Shown one piece after another: positions 1 to 8,039 of a stretch of DNA of 64,000 nt. The stretch comes from Kurthia senegalensis (GTDB taxonomy: Bacteria; Bacillota; Bacilli; Bacillales_A; Planococcaceae). Within the stretch, counting starts at the first letter, position 1. Every line of letters starts with the position of its first letter. Position numbers and translations under genes: made by a program. Location of the stretch: NCBI RefSeq assembly GCF_000285595.1, contig NZ_HE611068.1:106499-170498 (forward strand), given 5' to 3'. The notes below the pieces were generated by a model. It saw only the letters and a list, made by a program, of their open reading frames with translations, was not told the DNA's origin and made no database searches.

Positions 1-360
1 TAAACCAACGGAAGCAATCGGTGTAATTCGTTGTGCTAACCATGAACCATCCGCAAGTGGCAATTCGTAGCCTTCACGCTTTTGTTGCTCGTGATAATAA
101 CGAATATTCGCAGCAGCTTCTGTTAAATCCGCTACGATTTGTTCATCCATCGATGCAACGGCTTCTTGCATTTCCGCTTCTGTCACGCGTAAATCGTCTA
201 ATGCTACACCGTCCCATTTCAAGCTATACGCTTTTACCGCTTCATCACCGTTTGCTTTCACATCCGCGAGTACGTCGCGAACCGTTTTTAATTGTTGTTC
301 ATTCCCGCCTTCTAATTGACGTTTCAATGATAAGTCTCCTGTTAAACGTTGAATGTTCAT
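1..360 (-). CDS. hisD: histidinol dehydrogenase, N-terminal part (cut by window edge)
   Basis: HisD catalyses the last two NAD-dependent oxidations of histidine synthesis, histidinol to histidine. Reading from the ATG at 360 the frame stays open to the window edge, giving about 120 residues that begin MNIQRLTG. They include the N-terminal helical region and end in ITPIASVGL, which matches the start of the conserved HisD core. The catalytic Zn and His residues lie outside the window. The start is 3 nt after the hisG stop, so hisZ-hisG-hisD is one operon. Identification rests on sequence feel plus operon context; the protein is incomplete only because of the edge. Confidence 0.88.
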   Translation of the reverse strand, partial: MNIQRLTGDLSLKRQLEGGNEQQLKTVRDVLADVKANGDEAVKAYSLKWDGVALDDLRVTEAEMQEAVASMDEQIVADLTEAAANIRYYHEQQKREGYELPLADGSWLAQRITPIASVGL

Positions 361-363
361 CTT

Positions 364-999
364 TTAGCCTTCTCTCACACATTTTTTCAGACGTTTCACT
401 AAATCTTGAATTCGGTCATTTTTCATACGATAGCTCGCTTGGTTTGCGATTAAACGAGAAGAAACATCTACGACAAATTCATATTCAACGAGACCGTTCT
501 CTTTCAACGTTTGTCCTGTCGAAACGATGTCGACAATGCGGTCTGCTAAACCGATCATCGGCGCTAATTCAATTGAACCGTTTAAGCCGATAATTTCTAC
601 TTGTTCCCCTTTTTCTCGATAATATTCTGACGCAATATTCGGATATTTCGTCGCGATTCGGGGCGCAATTTCGTTCAGTTGTGTATTCGGTAATCCTGCA
701 GAAGCAACGTGGCATTTTGAAATATTCAAATCTAATAATTCATGTACGCTACGACGTTCTTCTAATAACACATCTTTCCCCGCAATTCCGATATCGGCTA
801 CGCCATGTTCTACGTACGTCGGTACGTCCATCGGTTTCGCCAAAATGAAACGAATATTTTCTTCTGGAATTTCAATCATTAATTTACGTGACATTTCAAC
901 ATCTTCAGGTAAGTTAAAACCTGCTTCGATTAACATGTCATACGCTTCTTCAAAAATACGACCTTTCGGCATCGCAATCGTTAATGGTGTATTACTCAT
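364..999 (-). CDS. hisG: ATP phosphoribosyltransferase, short-form catalytic subunit
   Basis: This enzyme joins ATP and PRPP in the first committed step of histidine synthesis. At 211 residues it is the short form, which lacks the C-terminal regulatory domain and needs HisZ as partner; hisZ is directly upstream. Visible motifs are the N-terminal [14 protein letters not shown], the core [11 protein letters not shown] and the PRPP-binding loop [14 protein letters not shown] near residues 155-168. The ATG overlaps the hisZ stop as ATGA, which implies translational coupling. Confidence 0.95.
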   Translation of the reverse strand: MSNTPLTIAMPKGRIFEEAYDMLIEAGFNLPEDVEMSRKLMIEIPEENIRFILAKPMDVPTYVEHGVADIGIAGKDVLLEERRSVHELLDLNISKCHVASAGLPNTQLNEIAPRIATKYPNIASEYYREKGEQVEIIGLNGSIELAPMIGLADRIVDIVSTGQTLKENGLVEYEFVVDVSSRLIANQASYRMKNDRIQDLVKRLKKCVREG

Positions 1000-2162
1000 T
1001 GTACGTTTCCTCCTTGACCGATGCGCACGACCGCACTAAATTGTTGCTCAAACTTCGCTAAATCATCTAATCCTTCAATTGCTTGAAGCGTCGTCGGCTT
1101 GCCTTCTTTACGAAGCGCTGCTGCTTTTTCGAGTGCTTCTTTTAATTGTGTCGAGACGAATAATACGAGAACGTCTTCTTTTACTTCTTCTCGTTTCGGC
1201 ATGACTTCTAATAAGTAATCCATACGTAAGCCGAAGCCAATCGCTCCGACATCTTTTCCGAAGTCTTTTAATAATCCGTCGTAGCGTCCACCATTTCCAA
1301 GCGAGAAGCCGCTTCCTGATGCGAACACTTCAAACAGCATTCCTGTGTAATAATTCATATGACTCGCTAATGTGAAGTCGAAGTCGATATATTTTGCAAC
1401 GTCTGCGATTTCTAACACCGAAGCGAGCTGTTCCATATACAATAACGCTTGTTTCTCCGATAAGTACTTAGAAATTTGACGAATACTTTTTAATTCCGTC
1501 GCTTCGCTAATAAAGTTCAACAACGTCTCTTCTTCTTCGCGAGGTAAACGGAACTGAGCGACTGCTTCTTCAAAGCCGACGATATTTTTTTGAACGAGTA
1601 GTTGATGCAGTTGTTGGAATTGCTCTTCTGTGCGCACATTTTTACGAAGAATCGCATCTAAAATACCCGCATTTCCTATCGTCAATTTAAAGTCTTCTAC
1701 ACCTAATTCTTTTAATAAATCAATCGCTGTTAAAACGACTTCCGCATCGGCATATACAGATTCATCGCCGATAATTTCAATGCCCATTTGATCGAACTCT
1801 GCTGGGCGACCACCTTCTAATTCTTGAGAGCGAAATACGTTCGCAAAGTACGCAAGACGCAGTGGAATTTTTTCTTTTAATAGTTTCGATGAAGCGACAC
1901 GCGCAATCGGTGTCGTCATATCCGGACGCATCACTAATGTATTCCCTTGCGTATCGACTAATTTAAATAATGATGATTCGACAATTGCAGAAGCTCTGCC
2001 TACTGTATCGTAATATTCTAACGTCGGTGTTTTTAAAAAATCATAGCCACGTAACTGTAAAAATTCGCGTCCTGTACGACGGATATTTTCTTGTTTTTCA
2101 AATATTTTCGGGAATGTATCTCGCATTCCTAACGGTTTTTCAAACTTACGAATTGATGACAT
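996..2162 (-). CDS. hisZ: ATP phosphoribosyltransferase regulatory subunit
   Basis: HisZ is a catalytically inactive histidyl-tRNA synthetase paralogue that activates short-form HisG and mediates histidine feedback. The class II synthetase core is visible ([14 protein letters not shown] as motif 2-like segment, [20 protein letters not shown]), about 388 residues. I chose the ATG at 2162 ([17 protein letters not shown]) because AAGGAAG lies about 8 nt upstream; an ATG at 2195 would add 11 unconserved residues without a ribosome binding site. It is the first gene of the his operon, with its own promoter and the hisG start overlapping its stop. Confidence 0.93.
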   Translation of the reverse strand: MSSIRKFEKPLGMRDTFPKIFEKQENIRRTGREFLQLRGYDFLKTPTLEYYDTVGRASAIVESSLFKLVDTQGNTLVMRPDMTTPIARVASSKLLKEKIPLRLAYFANVFRSQELEGGRPAEFDQMGIEIIGDESVYADAEVVLTAIDLLKELGVEDFKLTIGNAGILDAILRKNVRTEEQFQQLHQLLVQKNIVGFEEAVAQFRLPREEEETLLNFISEATELKSIRQISKYLSEKQALLYMEQLASVLEIADVAKYIDFDFTLASHMNYYTGMLFEVFASGSGFSLGNGGRYDGLLKDFGKDVGAIGFGLRMDYLLEVMPKREEVKEDVLVLFVSTQLKEALEKAAALRKEGKPTTLQAIEGLDDLAKFEQQFSAVVRIGQGGNVQ

Positions 2163-2228
2163 CTTCGACACTTCCTTATTTAAATACTTTAACACACTAG
2201 AGTATTAGAGAACTAATTCATTGAAGCT

Positions 2229-2257
2229 ATTTTATCTTATTCACGTAACTACGTCAA
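2229..2257 (-). promoter_or_regulatory. sigma-A-type promoter of hisZGD
   Basis: On the minus strand TTGACG (2257-2252), a 17-nt spacer and TAAAAT (2234-2229) lie about 70 nt before the hisZ start. No T-box motif is present between this promoter and hisZ. Confidence 0.7.
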
Positions 2258-2298
2258 CCTCTATTCTGATTTGTCTTAATTAACTGACTATTCAACAG

Positions 2299-2364
2299 AA
2301 AAAAAGAGACAGCTTTCTTATAGCTGAATGATTCCTTTTTTCAACTTTTCATACGGCTGTCTCT
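2299..2364 (-). terminator. second, long-loop terminator-like hairpin after yvoF
   Basis: AGAGACAGC pairs with GCTGTCTCT across a long loop and is followed on the minus strand by a run of seven T. It stands in tandem with the terminator at 2368-2405 and ahead of the hisZ promoter, so it is best read as a back-up terminator for ppaX-yvoF. Confidence 0.55.
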
Positions 2365-2367
2365 AGT

Positions 2368-2405
2368 ATAAAACACGTCCAAAGATTGTATCGTTCGGAC
2401 GTGTT
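2368..2405 (-). terminator. terminator of ppaX-yvoF
   Basis: ACACGTCC pairs with GGACGTGT over a 16-nt loop, followed on the minus strand by TTTAT. It begins 12 nt after the yvoF stop. Confidence 0.7.
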
Positions 2406-2416
2406 GTGTTCTCTTT

Positions 2417-2920
2417 TTATGAACGCTGTTGACGCTGTTGTTTCGTATAAATGATTTGCATCGGATTGCCGCCAACCATTGCGCCTTCTGGAACGTCTTT
2501 ATGTACGAGTGTCATCGCCGAAACGACCGCCCCATCGCCAATTGTTACGCCTGGCAAGATCGTCGTATTCGCACCGATCATCACCTCTTTACCAATTGAA
2601 ACATCCCCTAAACGATATTCGTCGACTAAATATTCATGTGCTAAAATCGTCGTGTTGAAGCCGATAATCGTATCGTCCCCGACCGAAATACGTTCTGGAA
2701 ACATCGTATCGGGTGTCACTTTAAGGGCAAAGGCGACACGCTTCCCTACGTTCATTTTCAGAAACGTACGATACAGCCAATTTTTCACGGATAAAAAAGG
2801 AGTGAACCGCGCAATTTCAATGACGATGAAACATTTTACGACTTTCCAAAATGAAACCGTTTTGTAAATTTGCCAAAGCGATGTTCCACCAGTAACCGGA
2901 TAGCGTTCCGTTTTACGCAT
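2417..2920 (-). CDS. yvoF: hexapeptide-repeat acyltransferase, YvoF type
   Basis: A 167-residue left-handed beta-helix acetyltransferase of the maltose/galactoside O-acetyltransferase group. Residues 70-155 carry the [LIV]-G-x4 repeats (ISVGDDTIIGFNTT, VSIGKEVMIGANTT, VTIGDGAVVSAM), ending in VGGNPMQ, the usual active-site neighbourhood. The substrate is not known. The start overlaps the ppaX stop by 8 nt, and the order ppaX-yvoF before the his genes matches B. subtilis, which supports the name. Confidence 0.8.
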   Translation of the reverse strand: MRKTERYPVTGGTSLWQIYKTVSFWKVVKCFIVIEIARFTPFLSVKNWLYRTFLKMNVGKRVAFALKVTPDTMFPERISVGDDTIIGFNTTILAHEYLVDEYRLGDVSIGKEVMIGANTTILPGVTIGDGAVVSAMTLVHKDVPEGAMVGGNPMQIIYTKQQRQQRS

Positions 2921-3563
2921 CGCCTTTTACTCCGACTACGTCATACAAATCGAGCATCGTTTCAAGCATGTATTCTGGTTGGAATTGTTGTAAGAAAGCA
3001 GCGCCTTTATACGACCACGCAACGCCGGCTGCACGTACGCCTGCATTATGTCCACCTTCAATATCGTGTGAATTATCCCCAATCATTAACGCGCGATCTT
3101 TAGAAACGCCTAAACGTTTAAGTGCGAGTTCTATAGGCTCTGGGTCCGGCTTCGCATTCGTCACATCGTCCATCGAAATAATCGTATCGAATAAATCAGT
3201 AATGCCGAGTAAGCGTAACCCTCTGTGAAGTGCATCAGCACGTTTTGTCGAAACGACAGCGAGTTGAATGCCTTGCTCCTTCAGTTTGTGTAGCACTTCT
3301 TTCACATGAGGAAATTCCGTCGCAAGCGCATCATGCTGTTCGGCATTCCACGTACGGTATTCGGCAAGTAGTGCTTCGACATTCGTCGGGTCTACTTCCA
3401 TAAATGATTCCGTTAACGTTGGACCGATAAAACGCACATAATCTTCTCGGCGATAACGTCCCGGAAACTTCGGATCAATGACGTGCGCAAACGTTTCAAT
3501 AATTAAATCATTCGTATTTAAAAGCGTTCCATCAAAATCAAATAACAATGCATCAAAATTCAT
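2913..3563 (-). CDS. ppaX: inorganic pyrophosphatase PpaX (HAD family)
   Basis: PpaX hydrolyses the pyrophosphate released when HPr kinase/phosphorylase dephosphorylates HPr-Ser-P. The 216-residue protein has the HAD motif I DFDGTLLNT at residues 9-17, motif II VVSTKRA near 100, a lysine in NAKPDPEP near 140 and motif III MIGDNSHDIEGG near 161-172. It lies close to hprK, as in Bacillus, but an intrinsic terminator separates the pairs hprK-lgt and ppaX-yvoF. The yvoD gene present between them in B. subtilis is missing. A TATAAT at 3598-3593 may be its -10 box. Confidence 0.88.
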   Translation of the reverse strand: MNFDALLFDFDGTLLNTNDLIIETFAHVIDPKFPGRYRREDYVRFIGPTLTESFMEVDPTNVEALLAEYRTWNAEQHDALATEFPHVKEVLHKLKEQGIQLAVVSTKRADALHRGLRLLGITDLFDTIISMDDVTNAKPDPEPIELALKRLGVSKDRALMIGDNSHDIEGGHNAGVRAAGVAWSYKGAAFLQQFQPEYMLETMLDLYDVVGVKGDA

Positions 3564-3632
3564 TTATGCCACCTCTTTCAATATGTAAGTCTATTATAGC
3601 GAAAATGTGCCATAAAACACTCGCTGTATATG

Positions 3633-3665
3633 AAAAAATCTCGAAATCGCATGCGACTTCGAGAT
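3633..3665 (-). terminator. terminator of hprK-lgt
   Basis: On the minus strand ATCTCGAAGTCGC pairs with GCGATTTCGAGAT (one G-T pair), followed by TTTTTT. It sits just after the lgt stop. Confidence 0.85.
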
Positions 3666-3672
3666 GATTTCT

Positions 3673-4483
3673 TTACTGATCTTTATAATGTACAGGTGGT
3701 TTCATCGTCATACGACGGTAAATGAAGACAACGACCGCAACGATTAATGCTACAAGTGACACGATTTGTGCCATACGGAAGCCCATAATTAATAAGCTGT
3801 CTGTACGTAGTCCTTCAATGAAGAAGCGACCGAATGAGTACCAAATAACGTACGTTAAGAAAATTTCGCCACGGCGTAAATTCACTTTGCGAAGTGCTAA
3901 TAATAAAATCAATCCGACGATATTCCACATAGATTCGTATAAAAATGTCGGATGATGGTAAATACCAGATACGTTCATTTGATTAATAATCCATTCCGGA
4001 ATCATTAAGTTTTCTAAGAAATCTCTTGAAACCGCACCACCGTAAGCTTCTTGGTTCATAAAGTTACCCCAACGACCAAGAATTTGTCCGATAATAATAG
4101 AAGGTGCTAAAATGTCTGCGACTTTCCAAAAGTTAACGCCACGTTTTTTACAGAAGTAGTAAACAGTTAAGCCCCCACCGATTAATGCACCGTGAATGGC
4201 GATACCACCTTGCCAAATTTGTATAATCTTCTCTGGATGCGCACTATAAAATTCCCACTCAAAAAATCACGTAGTAAATCCGCGCACAAATAATAGCGAT
4301 TGGCACTGTCCAAATTAATAAATCTGTTAGGAATTCATCATCGAATCCTCTTTTTTTCATTTCATGCTGTGCAACAAAGTATGCTAGAACGATGCCACTC
4401 GCAATAATAATACCGTACCAGCGCACAGGTATACCTAATACGTGAAATGCGACTGGATCGATTAGTAATAAACTTAAATCCAT
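3673..4483 (-). pseudogene. lgt: prolipoprotein diacylglyceryl transferase, interrupted by one frameshift
   Basis: Lgt transfers diacylglycerol to the lipobox cysteine of prelipoproteins at the membrane. The N-terminal 73 residues (MDLSLLLIDPVAFHVLG..., ATG 4483, AAGGGAG upstream) end in a TGA at 4261-4259. The remainder continues in another frame: [24 protein letters not shown], then the Lgt signature [14 protein letters not shown] and four more membrane segments to 3673. Removing one T from the T6 run (4266-4261) joins both parts into a normal 269-residue Lgt. All signature residues are intact, so a sequencing error is more likely than a dead gene: the window encodes at least six lipoproteins that need this enzyme. 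It is translated 20 nt after hprK. Confidence 0.9.
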
Positions 4484-4502
4484 AACGTTCTCCCTTCAAC
4501 TG

Positions 4503-5432
4503 CTACATATCTGTTTTGTCTTGAATAACACTTTCTAAACGTTGCGTAAACTCTTCTGCTGAATTAATCCCTAAATTTTTCAAACGATAATTCATCGCAG
4601 CTACTTCAATAATGACTGCTAAATTTCGCCCAGGTTGCACTGGAATCGTCAATTTTGTCAAATCGGTATCTAAAATTTTCATCGTTTGAGATTCTAAACC
4701 GAGACGGTCATACGTTTTATCTGCATCCCATAGTTCTAAATCGATGACGAGTGAAATTCGTTTATTTCTTCTCACTGCACTGGCTCCGAACATCGTCATA
4801 ATGTTAATAAGCCCAATACCACGAATTTCAAGCATATGGTCGATCAGTTTTGGTGCATTTCCGACGAGCATATTTTCAGATTCTTGGCGAATTTCAACAC
4901 AATCATCTGCAACGAGTCGATGTCCTTTTTTCACTAACTCTAATGCCGTCTCACTTTTCCCAACGCCACTTTTCCCTGTTAGTAGTACACCGATTCCATA
5001 AATATCAACGAGTACGCCATGTACGGCAGTCATTGGCGCAAGACGACTTTCTAAATAGTTCGTCAACATACTTGAGAAGCGTGTCGTTTTTAATTTTGTC
5101 GTCAATACCGGTACATGATTTGCTTCAGAAGCATCTTGTAGCTCTTTCGGAACTTCCATATTGTGAGAAATAATAATAGCCGGTGTACTCGGCGCACAAA
5201 GTTGATGCATGCGTGCTTTTTTTTCATCTGTCGACAATGTGTTGAAAAACGACAATTCCGACTTCCCGAGTAATTGAACGCGTTCTGCTGGATAATGATT
5301 AAAGTATCCAGCCATCTCTAAACCTGGCCGTGAAATATCACTTGTCAAAATATGACGCCCAATGCCTAGCTCTCCGCTCACTAATGTTAAATCAAAGACA
5401 TCCATGACATCTTTTGTACTTACTTGTTCCAC
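4503..5432 (-). CDS. hprK: HPr kinase/phosphorylase
   Basis: HprK phosphorylates HPr on Ser46 and reverses this by phosphorolysis, the central switch of carbon catabolite control. The C-terminal half carries the P-loop GKSGVGKSE near residues 153-161, the signature [10 protein letters not shown] and [12 protein letters not shown] place the start at the GTG at 5432 ([13 protein letters not shown], 309 residues) because AGAGAGGAAG ends 8 nt before it. The ATG at 5453 has AGGA only one base away and would add seven unconserved residues. lgt follows 20 nt downstream. Confidence 0.93.
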   Translation of the reverse strand: MEQVSTKDVMDVFDLTLVSGELGIGRHILTSDISRPGLEMAGYFNHYPAERVQLLGKSELSFFNTLSTDEKKARMHQLCAPSTPAIIISHNMEVPKELQDASEANHVPVLTTKLKTTRFSSMLTNYLESRLAPMTAVHGVLVDIYGIGVLLTGKSGVGKSETALELVKKGHRLVADDCVEIRQESENMLVGNAPKLIDHMLEIRGIGLINIMTMFGASAVRRNKRISLVIDLELWDADKTYDRLGLESQTMKILDTDLTKLTIPVQPGRNLAVIIEVAAMNYRLKNLGINSAEEFTQRLESVIQDKTDM

Positions 5433-5461
5433 TTCAGACACTTCCTCTCTCATTCCTATTC

Positions 5462-5470
5462 ATTTTAGCA
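5462..5470 (-). promoter_or_regulatory. extended -10 promoter of hprK
   Basis: TGCTAAAAT on the minus strand forms an extended -10 (TGn-TAAAAT) about 30 nt before the GTG start. The -35 region is weak. Confidence 0.5.
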
Positions 5471-5514
5471 AAAGTCACATGAAAATAGGAGCTATCCCTC
5501 TCATTTCACCAATT

Positions 5515-5543
5515 AAAAAGAGCACGCTTGAAAGAGCGGGCTC
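5515..5543 (-). terminator. terminator of the cytochrome c551 gene
   Basis: GAGC-CC-GCT pairs with AGC-GT-GCTC and is followed by TTTTT on the minus strand, 15 nt after the stop of the cytochrome gene. Confidence 0.65.
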
Positions 5544-5558
5544 CAGAGTATTTGACGC

Positions 5559-5873
5559 TTATTTTTTTTCAGCTAACCATTTTGCTAACTCTTTCGCTTC
5601 AGCATCATTTACGAGACCTGATGGCATACCGCCCTTTGTCCCGTTTTTAATAATGTCGTGAATTTCATCTTCTGATTTTTCCGCACCGATTTTCGTCAAA
5701 TCTGGTGCAGAAGCACCTTCTAAGTTTTTACCGTGGCAACCCATACATTTTTGTTCTGCTAATTGCGCTGCATCTGGCTCTGCACTTGAACCGTCTTTCG
5801 ATGCACTGTCATTCCCACAAGCGGCTAAAAGAAGAGATGCGCCAATCAACGTCATCATCCAATATTTTTTCAC
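5559..5873 (-). CDS. cccB: lipoprotein cytochrome c551
   Basis: A small membrane-anchored c-type cytochrome that carries electrons to terminal oxidase on the outer face of the membrane. The 104-residue protein has a signal peptide with lipobox LLAAC (Cys19), an acidic/serine linker, the heme site CMGCH (Cys43, Cys46, His47) and a probable axial Met in GGMPSG (Met83). The GTG start is preceded by AGGAGGGAATCCA. It is a lone gene with an extended -10 TGCTATACT at 5922-5914 just inside the intergenic gap. CccA-type proteins are membrane-anchored differently, so CccB is the better name. Confidence 0.85.
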   Translation of the reverse strand: MKKYWMMTLIGASLLLAACGNDSASKDGSSAEPDAAQLAEQKCMGCHGKNLEGASAPDLTKIGAEKSEDEIHDIIKNGTKGGMPSGLVNDAEAKELAKWLAEKK

Positions 5874-5924
5874 TGGATTCCCTCCTACACTCTTTTTCCT
5901 TCAATTTCTTATTAGTATAGCATA

Positions 5925-7151
5925 TTACTTCATGTTTCTCGCCCAATTCGATGCATTGTAATACATCGTCATCACATCGTCGATTTTTACGTCCAATTGC
6001 TCACAATAAACGTGAATTTGAGGCATTTTCATTTGTTCAACTGCCATCGCCAGTTGTAAATACGTCTGCATCTCGCCAGCACTACCTGACAGTGTAGCAA
6101 CAACTTCTTCTGGCAGTGGTAATTGATTCATAATTTGGGTAATCGAGCGATTTAAAATAACATCGATTAAAGAGAACATACCGACTAAAAAATATTCCGA
6201 ATATCGCCTTACGTCTTTTTCCCTTGCGAGAGACTCACACAATTTCGCACGAATCAGTGATTCTTTCATCACTTCTTCCATGCGACCTGATGTTTTTAGA
6301 TCAGCCATTTCACGATACGTTAATATGTATAACCATTGCTGCAAGTTCACGATGCCGAATGACAAAACAGCATCTTTAATCGAGCGTACTTTCGGACGAC
6401 GTTTTTGGCGTGTCGAATTAATTAATTTTAATAATTTATACGTTAATGACAAATCGCGTTCAATAATCGTCGCAATTTCATCTAAGCTCGTATTCGGATT
6501 GCGTAACAAGGCAATCAAGCGATAATACTCTAATAAATTCATCGGAATGTCTTCCGTCGTCATCACTTGTGGTTCTTTAAAGAAATACCCTTGGAACAAT
6601 TTATAACCGTGTAATTTTGCCCAATGGTATTGTTCCATCGTTTCAATCTTTTCACCTAACAAAGCAATATGTGGATATTGTTTATTAACGAGTCGATCAA
6701 TTTTCAAACGTTCTTCTTCGTTCGCTAACATAAAATCGACTTTAATAATATCAACATAGTTAAAAATCGGTGATTCTTTTAATTGTTCCAACAATAAAAA
6801 ATCATCAAGCGCAATTCGATAGCCTTGCTGCTTTAATTGTTTTACGCGTTTTACGACTTCGTCTGTTATGTCTATATCTTCTAAAATTTCAACGACGACA
6901 TGTTTCGCAGATAGTTGGTCGAAAATAGAACTCATTAATAAGTTCTCGGTAAAATTAATAAAGCACGGATGCCCTTGTGATAATTCATGAAAATCAAAAG
7001 ATACGAGCGTCTTCGAAATCACGTCATACGTAGCTAAATCCGCATCTGTTGATTCATAGTAATTTTGTTCTCCACTACGATACAGAAGCTCATACGCATA
7101 CACTTGTTCCCGCTCGTCAAAAATAGGTTGTCGACCAATGTATGTTTCCAC
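5925..7151 (-). CDS. EAL-HDOD signalling protein, YuxH/CdgJ type
   Basis: A 408-residue cytosolic protein with an EAL domain (about 1-195) followed by an HDOD domain (about 200-400). EAL landmarks are partly kept: YELLYR for EAL, FINF with the metal-binding Asn, EILED, LDDFLL in place of DDFG, KVDF and the final GYFFKEP. HDOD is recognised from ATIIERDLSLTYKLLKLIN and SIKDAVLSFG. B. subtilis YuxH has the same architecture; whether it degrades cyclic di-GMP cannot be told from sequence. I prefer the GTG at 7151 (METYIGRQPIF), with GAGAGG 8 nt upstream, over the GTG at 7160. It is a single-gene unit. Confidence 0.85.
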   Translation of the reverse strand: METYIGRQPIFDEREQVYAYELLYRSGEQNYYESTDADLATYDVISKTLVSFDFHELSQGHPCFINFTENLLMSSIFDQLSAKHVVVEILEDIDITDEVVKRVKQLKQQGYRIALDDFLLLEQLKESPIFNYVDIIKVDFMLANEEERLKIDRLVNKQYPHIALLGEKIETMEQYHWAKLHGYKLFQGYFFKEPQVMTTEDIPMNLLEYYRLIALLRNPNTSLDEIATIIERDLSLTYKLLKLINSTRQKRRPKVRSIKDAVLSFGIVNLQQWLYILTYREMADLKTSGRMEEVMKESLIRAKLCESLAREKDVRRYSEYFLVGMFSLIDVILNRSITQIMNQLPLPEEVVATLSGSAGEMQTYLQLAMAVEQMKMPQIHVYCEQLDVKIDDVMTMYYNASNWARNMK

Positions 7152-7230
7152 GACATACACCTCTCTCTTTATGAAAGTCCACTTACTTTATCCCTATTCA
7201 TCTTAACACTTTTTTCCTATAAAAACGAAA

Positions 7231-7265
7231 TAAAAAAGCCTATGGATTATTTATTCCATAGGCTC
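7231..7265 (-). terminator. terminator of the DedA gene
   Basis: AGCCTATGG pairs with CCATAGGCT on the minus strand, followed by TTTTTTA. It is 16 nt after the DedA stop. Confidence 0.8.
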
Positions 7266-7280
7266 TTGATTATGCACTTT

Positions 7281-7922
7281 TTATTTTTTAAATTTCGATT
7301 TAATAAACCCGGTAATCGCCGGTAAAATAGATACGAAAATAATCGCTAAAATAACGACTGAGAAGTTATCACGTACGAACGGTAAGTTTCCGAAGAAATA
7401 ACCACCTAATACACAAACGAGCGTCCACAGTGCGCCACCGATCACGTTATACATTAAGAAATAACGATAGTTCATGCGACTTGCACCTGCTACAAACGGT
7501 ACGAACGTACGAATCATCGGCATGAAGCGTGCGATTAAAATCGTTTTTCCGCCGTGACGTTCGAAAAACCCTTGTGCTTTCGCCATATTTTCTTGGCTAA
7601 TAAATTTACCTAAAAAGCTATTCGGTCGAATGGTCGTCCCAACACGTTTACCAATTTCAAAATTCAAGCTATCCCCGAGCACCGCTGCTAAGAAATAGAC
7701 GACAATGACAAGCGGTAAACTTAACCCATGAATCGCTGCTAGTGCGCCACTTGCGAATAATAGTGAATCCCCCGGTAAAAATGGAAAAATAACGATGCCT
7801 GTTTCAATGAAGACGATTAAAAACATGATGCCGTACGTACCAAAGCCGAACTTTTGAATTAACTCCACTAAATGCACATCGATATGCATGATGAAATCAA
7901 ATAAAAATTTAATAAAATCCAT
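7281..7922 (-). CDS. DedA family membrane protein
   Basis: DedA/VTT proteins are polytopic membrane proteins; several act as undecaprenyl-phosphate or phospholipid translocases. Of about 213 residues, the segment FIETGIVIFPFLPGDSLLF with a membrane-embedded acidic residue and the motif ARFMPMIRTFVPFVAGAS (conserved Arg pair) identify the family. I use ATG 7922 (MDFIKFLFDF) because the extra 15 residues from 7967 look unconserved, but the ribosome binding site is weak in both cases. It is monocistronic. The exact lipid substrate is not inferable. Confidence 0.85.
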   Translation of the reverse strand: MDFIKFLFDFIMHIDVHLVELIQKFGFGTYGIMFLIVFIETGIVIFPFLPGDSLLFASGALAAIHGLSLPLVIVVYFLAAVLGDSLNFEIGKRVGTTIRPNSFLGKFISQENMAKAQGFFERHGGKTILIARFMPMIRTFVPFVAGASRMNYRYFLMYNVIGGALWTLVCVLGGYFFGNLPFVRDNFSVVILAIIFVSILPAITGFIKSKFKK

Positions 7923-8039
7923 GTTTGTTTCACTCACAATCTTTCTAAATACGTATAGTAACATCATACGCTATCATTTCATTATTGTATTACTAAAAAA
8001 CGAAATTAAGAACAAGAAAGTTGCTAATTTACGATACTT

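Noticed and set aside
33-593. 186-codon plus-strand frame
   Set aside because: It is the complement of hisD and hisG; composition is that of a shadow frame.
2197-2364. Possible T-box or attenuator in the hisZ leader
   Set aside because: No T-box motif, and the hairpin lies upstream of the hisZ promoter; it is better explained as a second terminator of yvoF.
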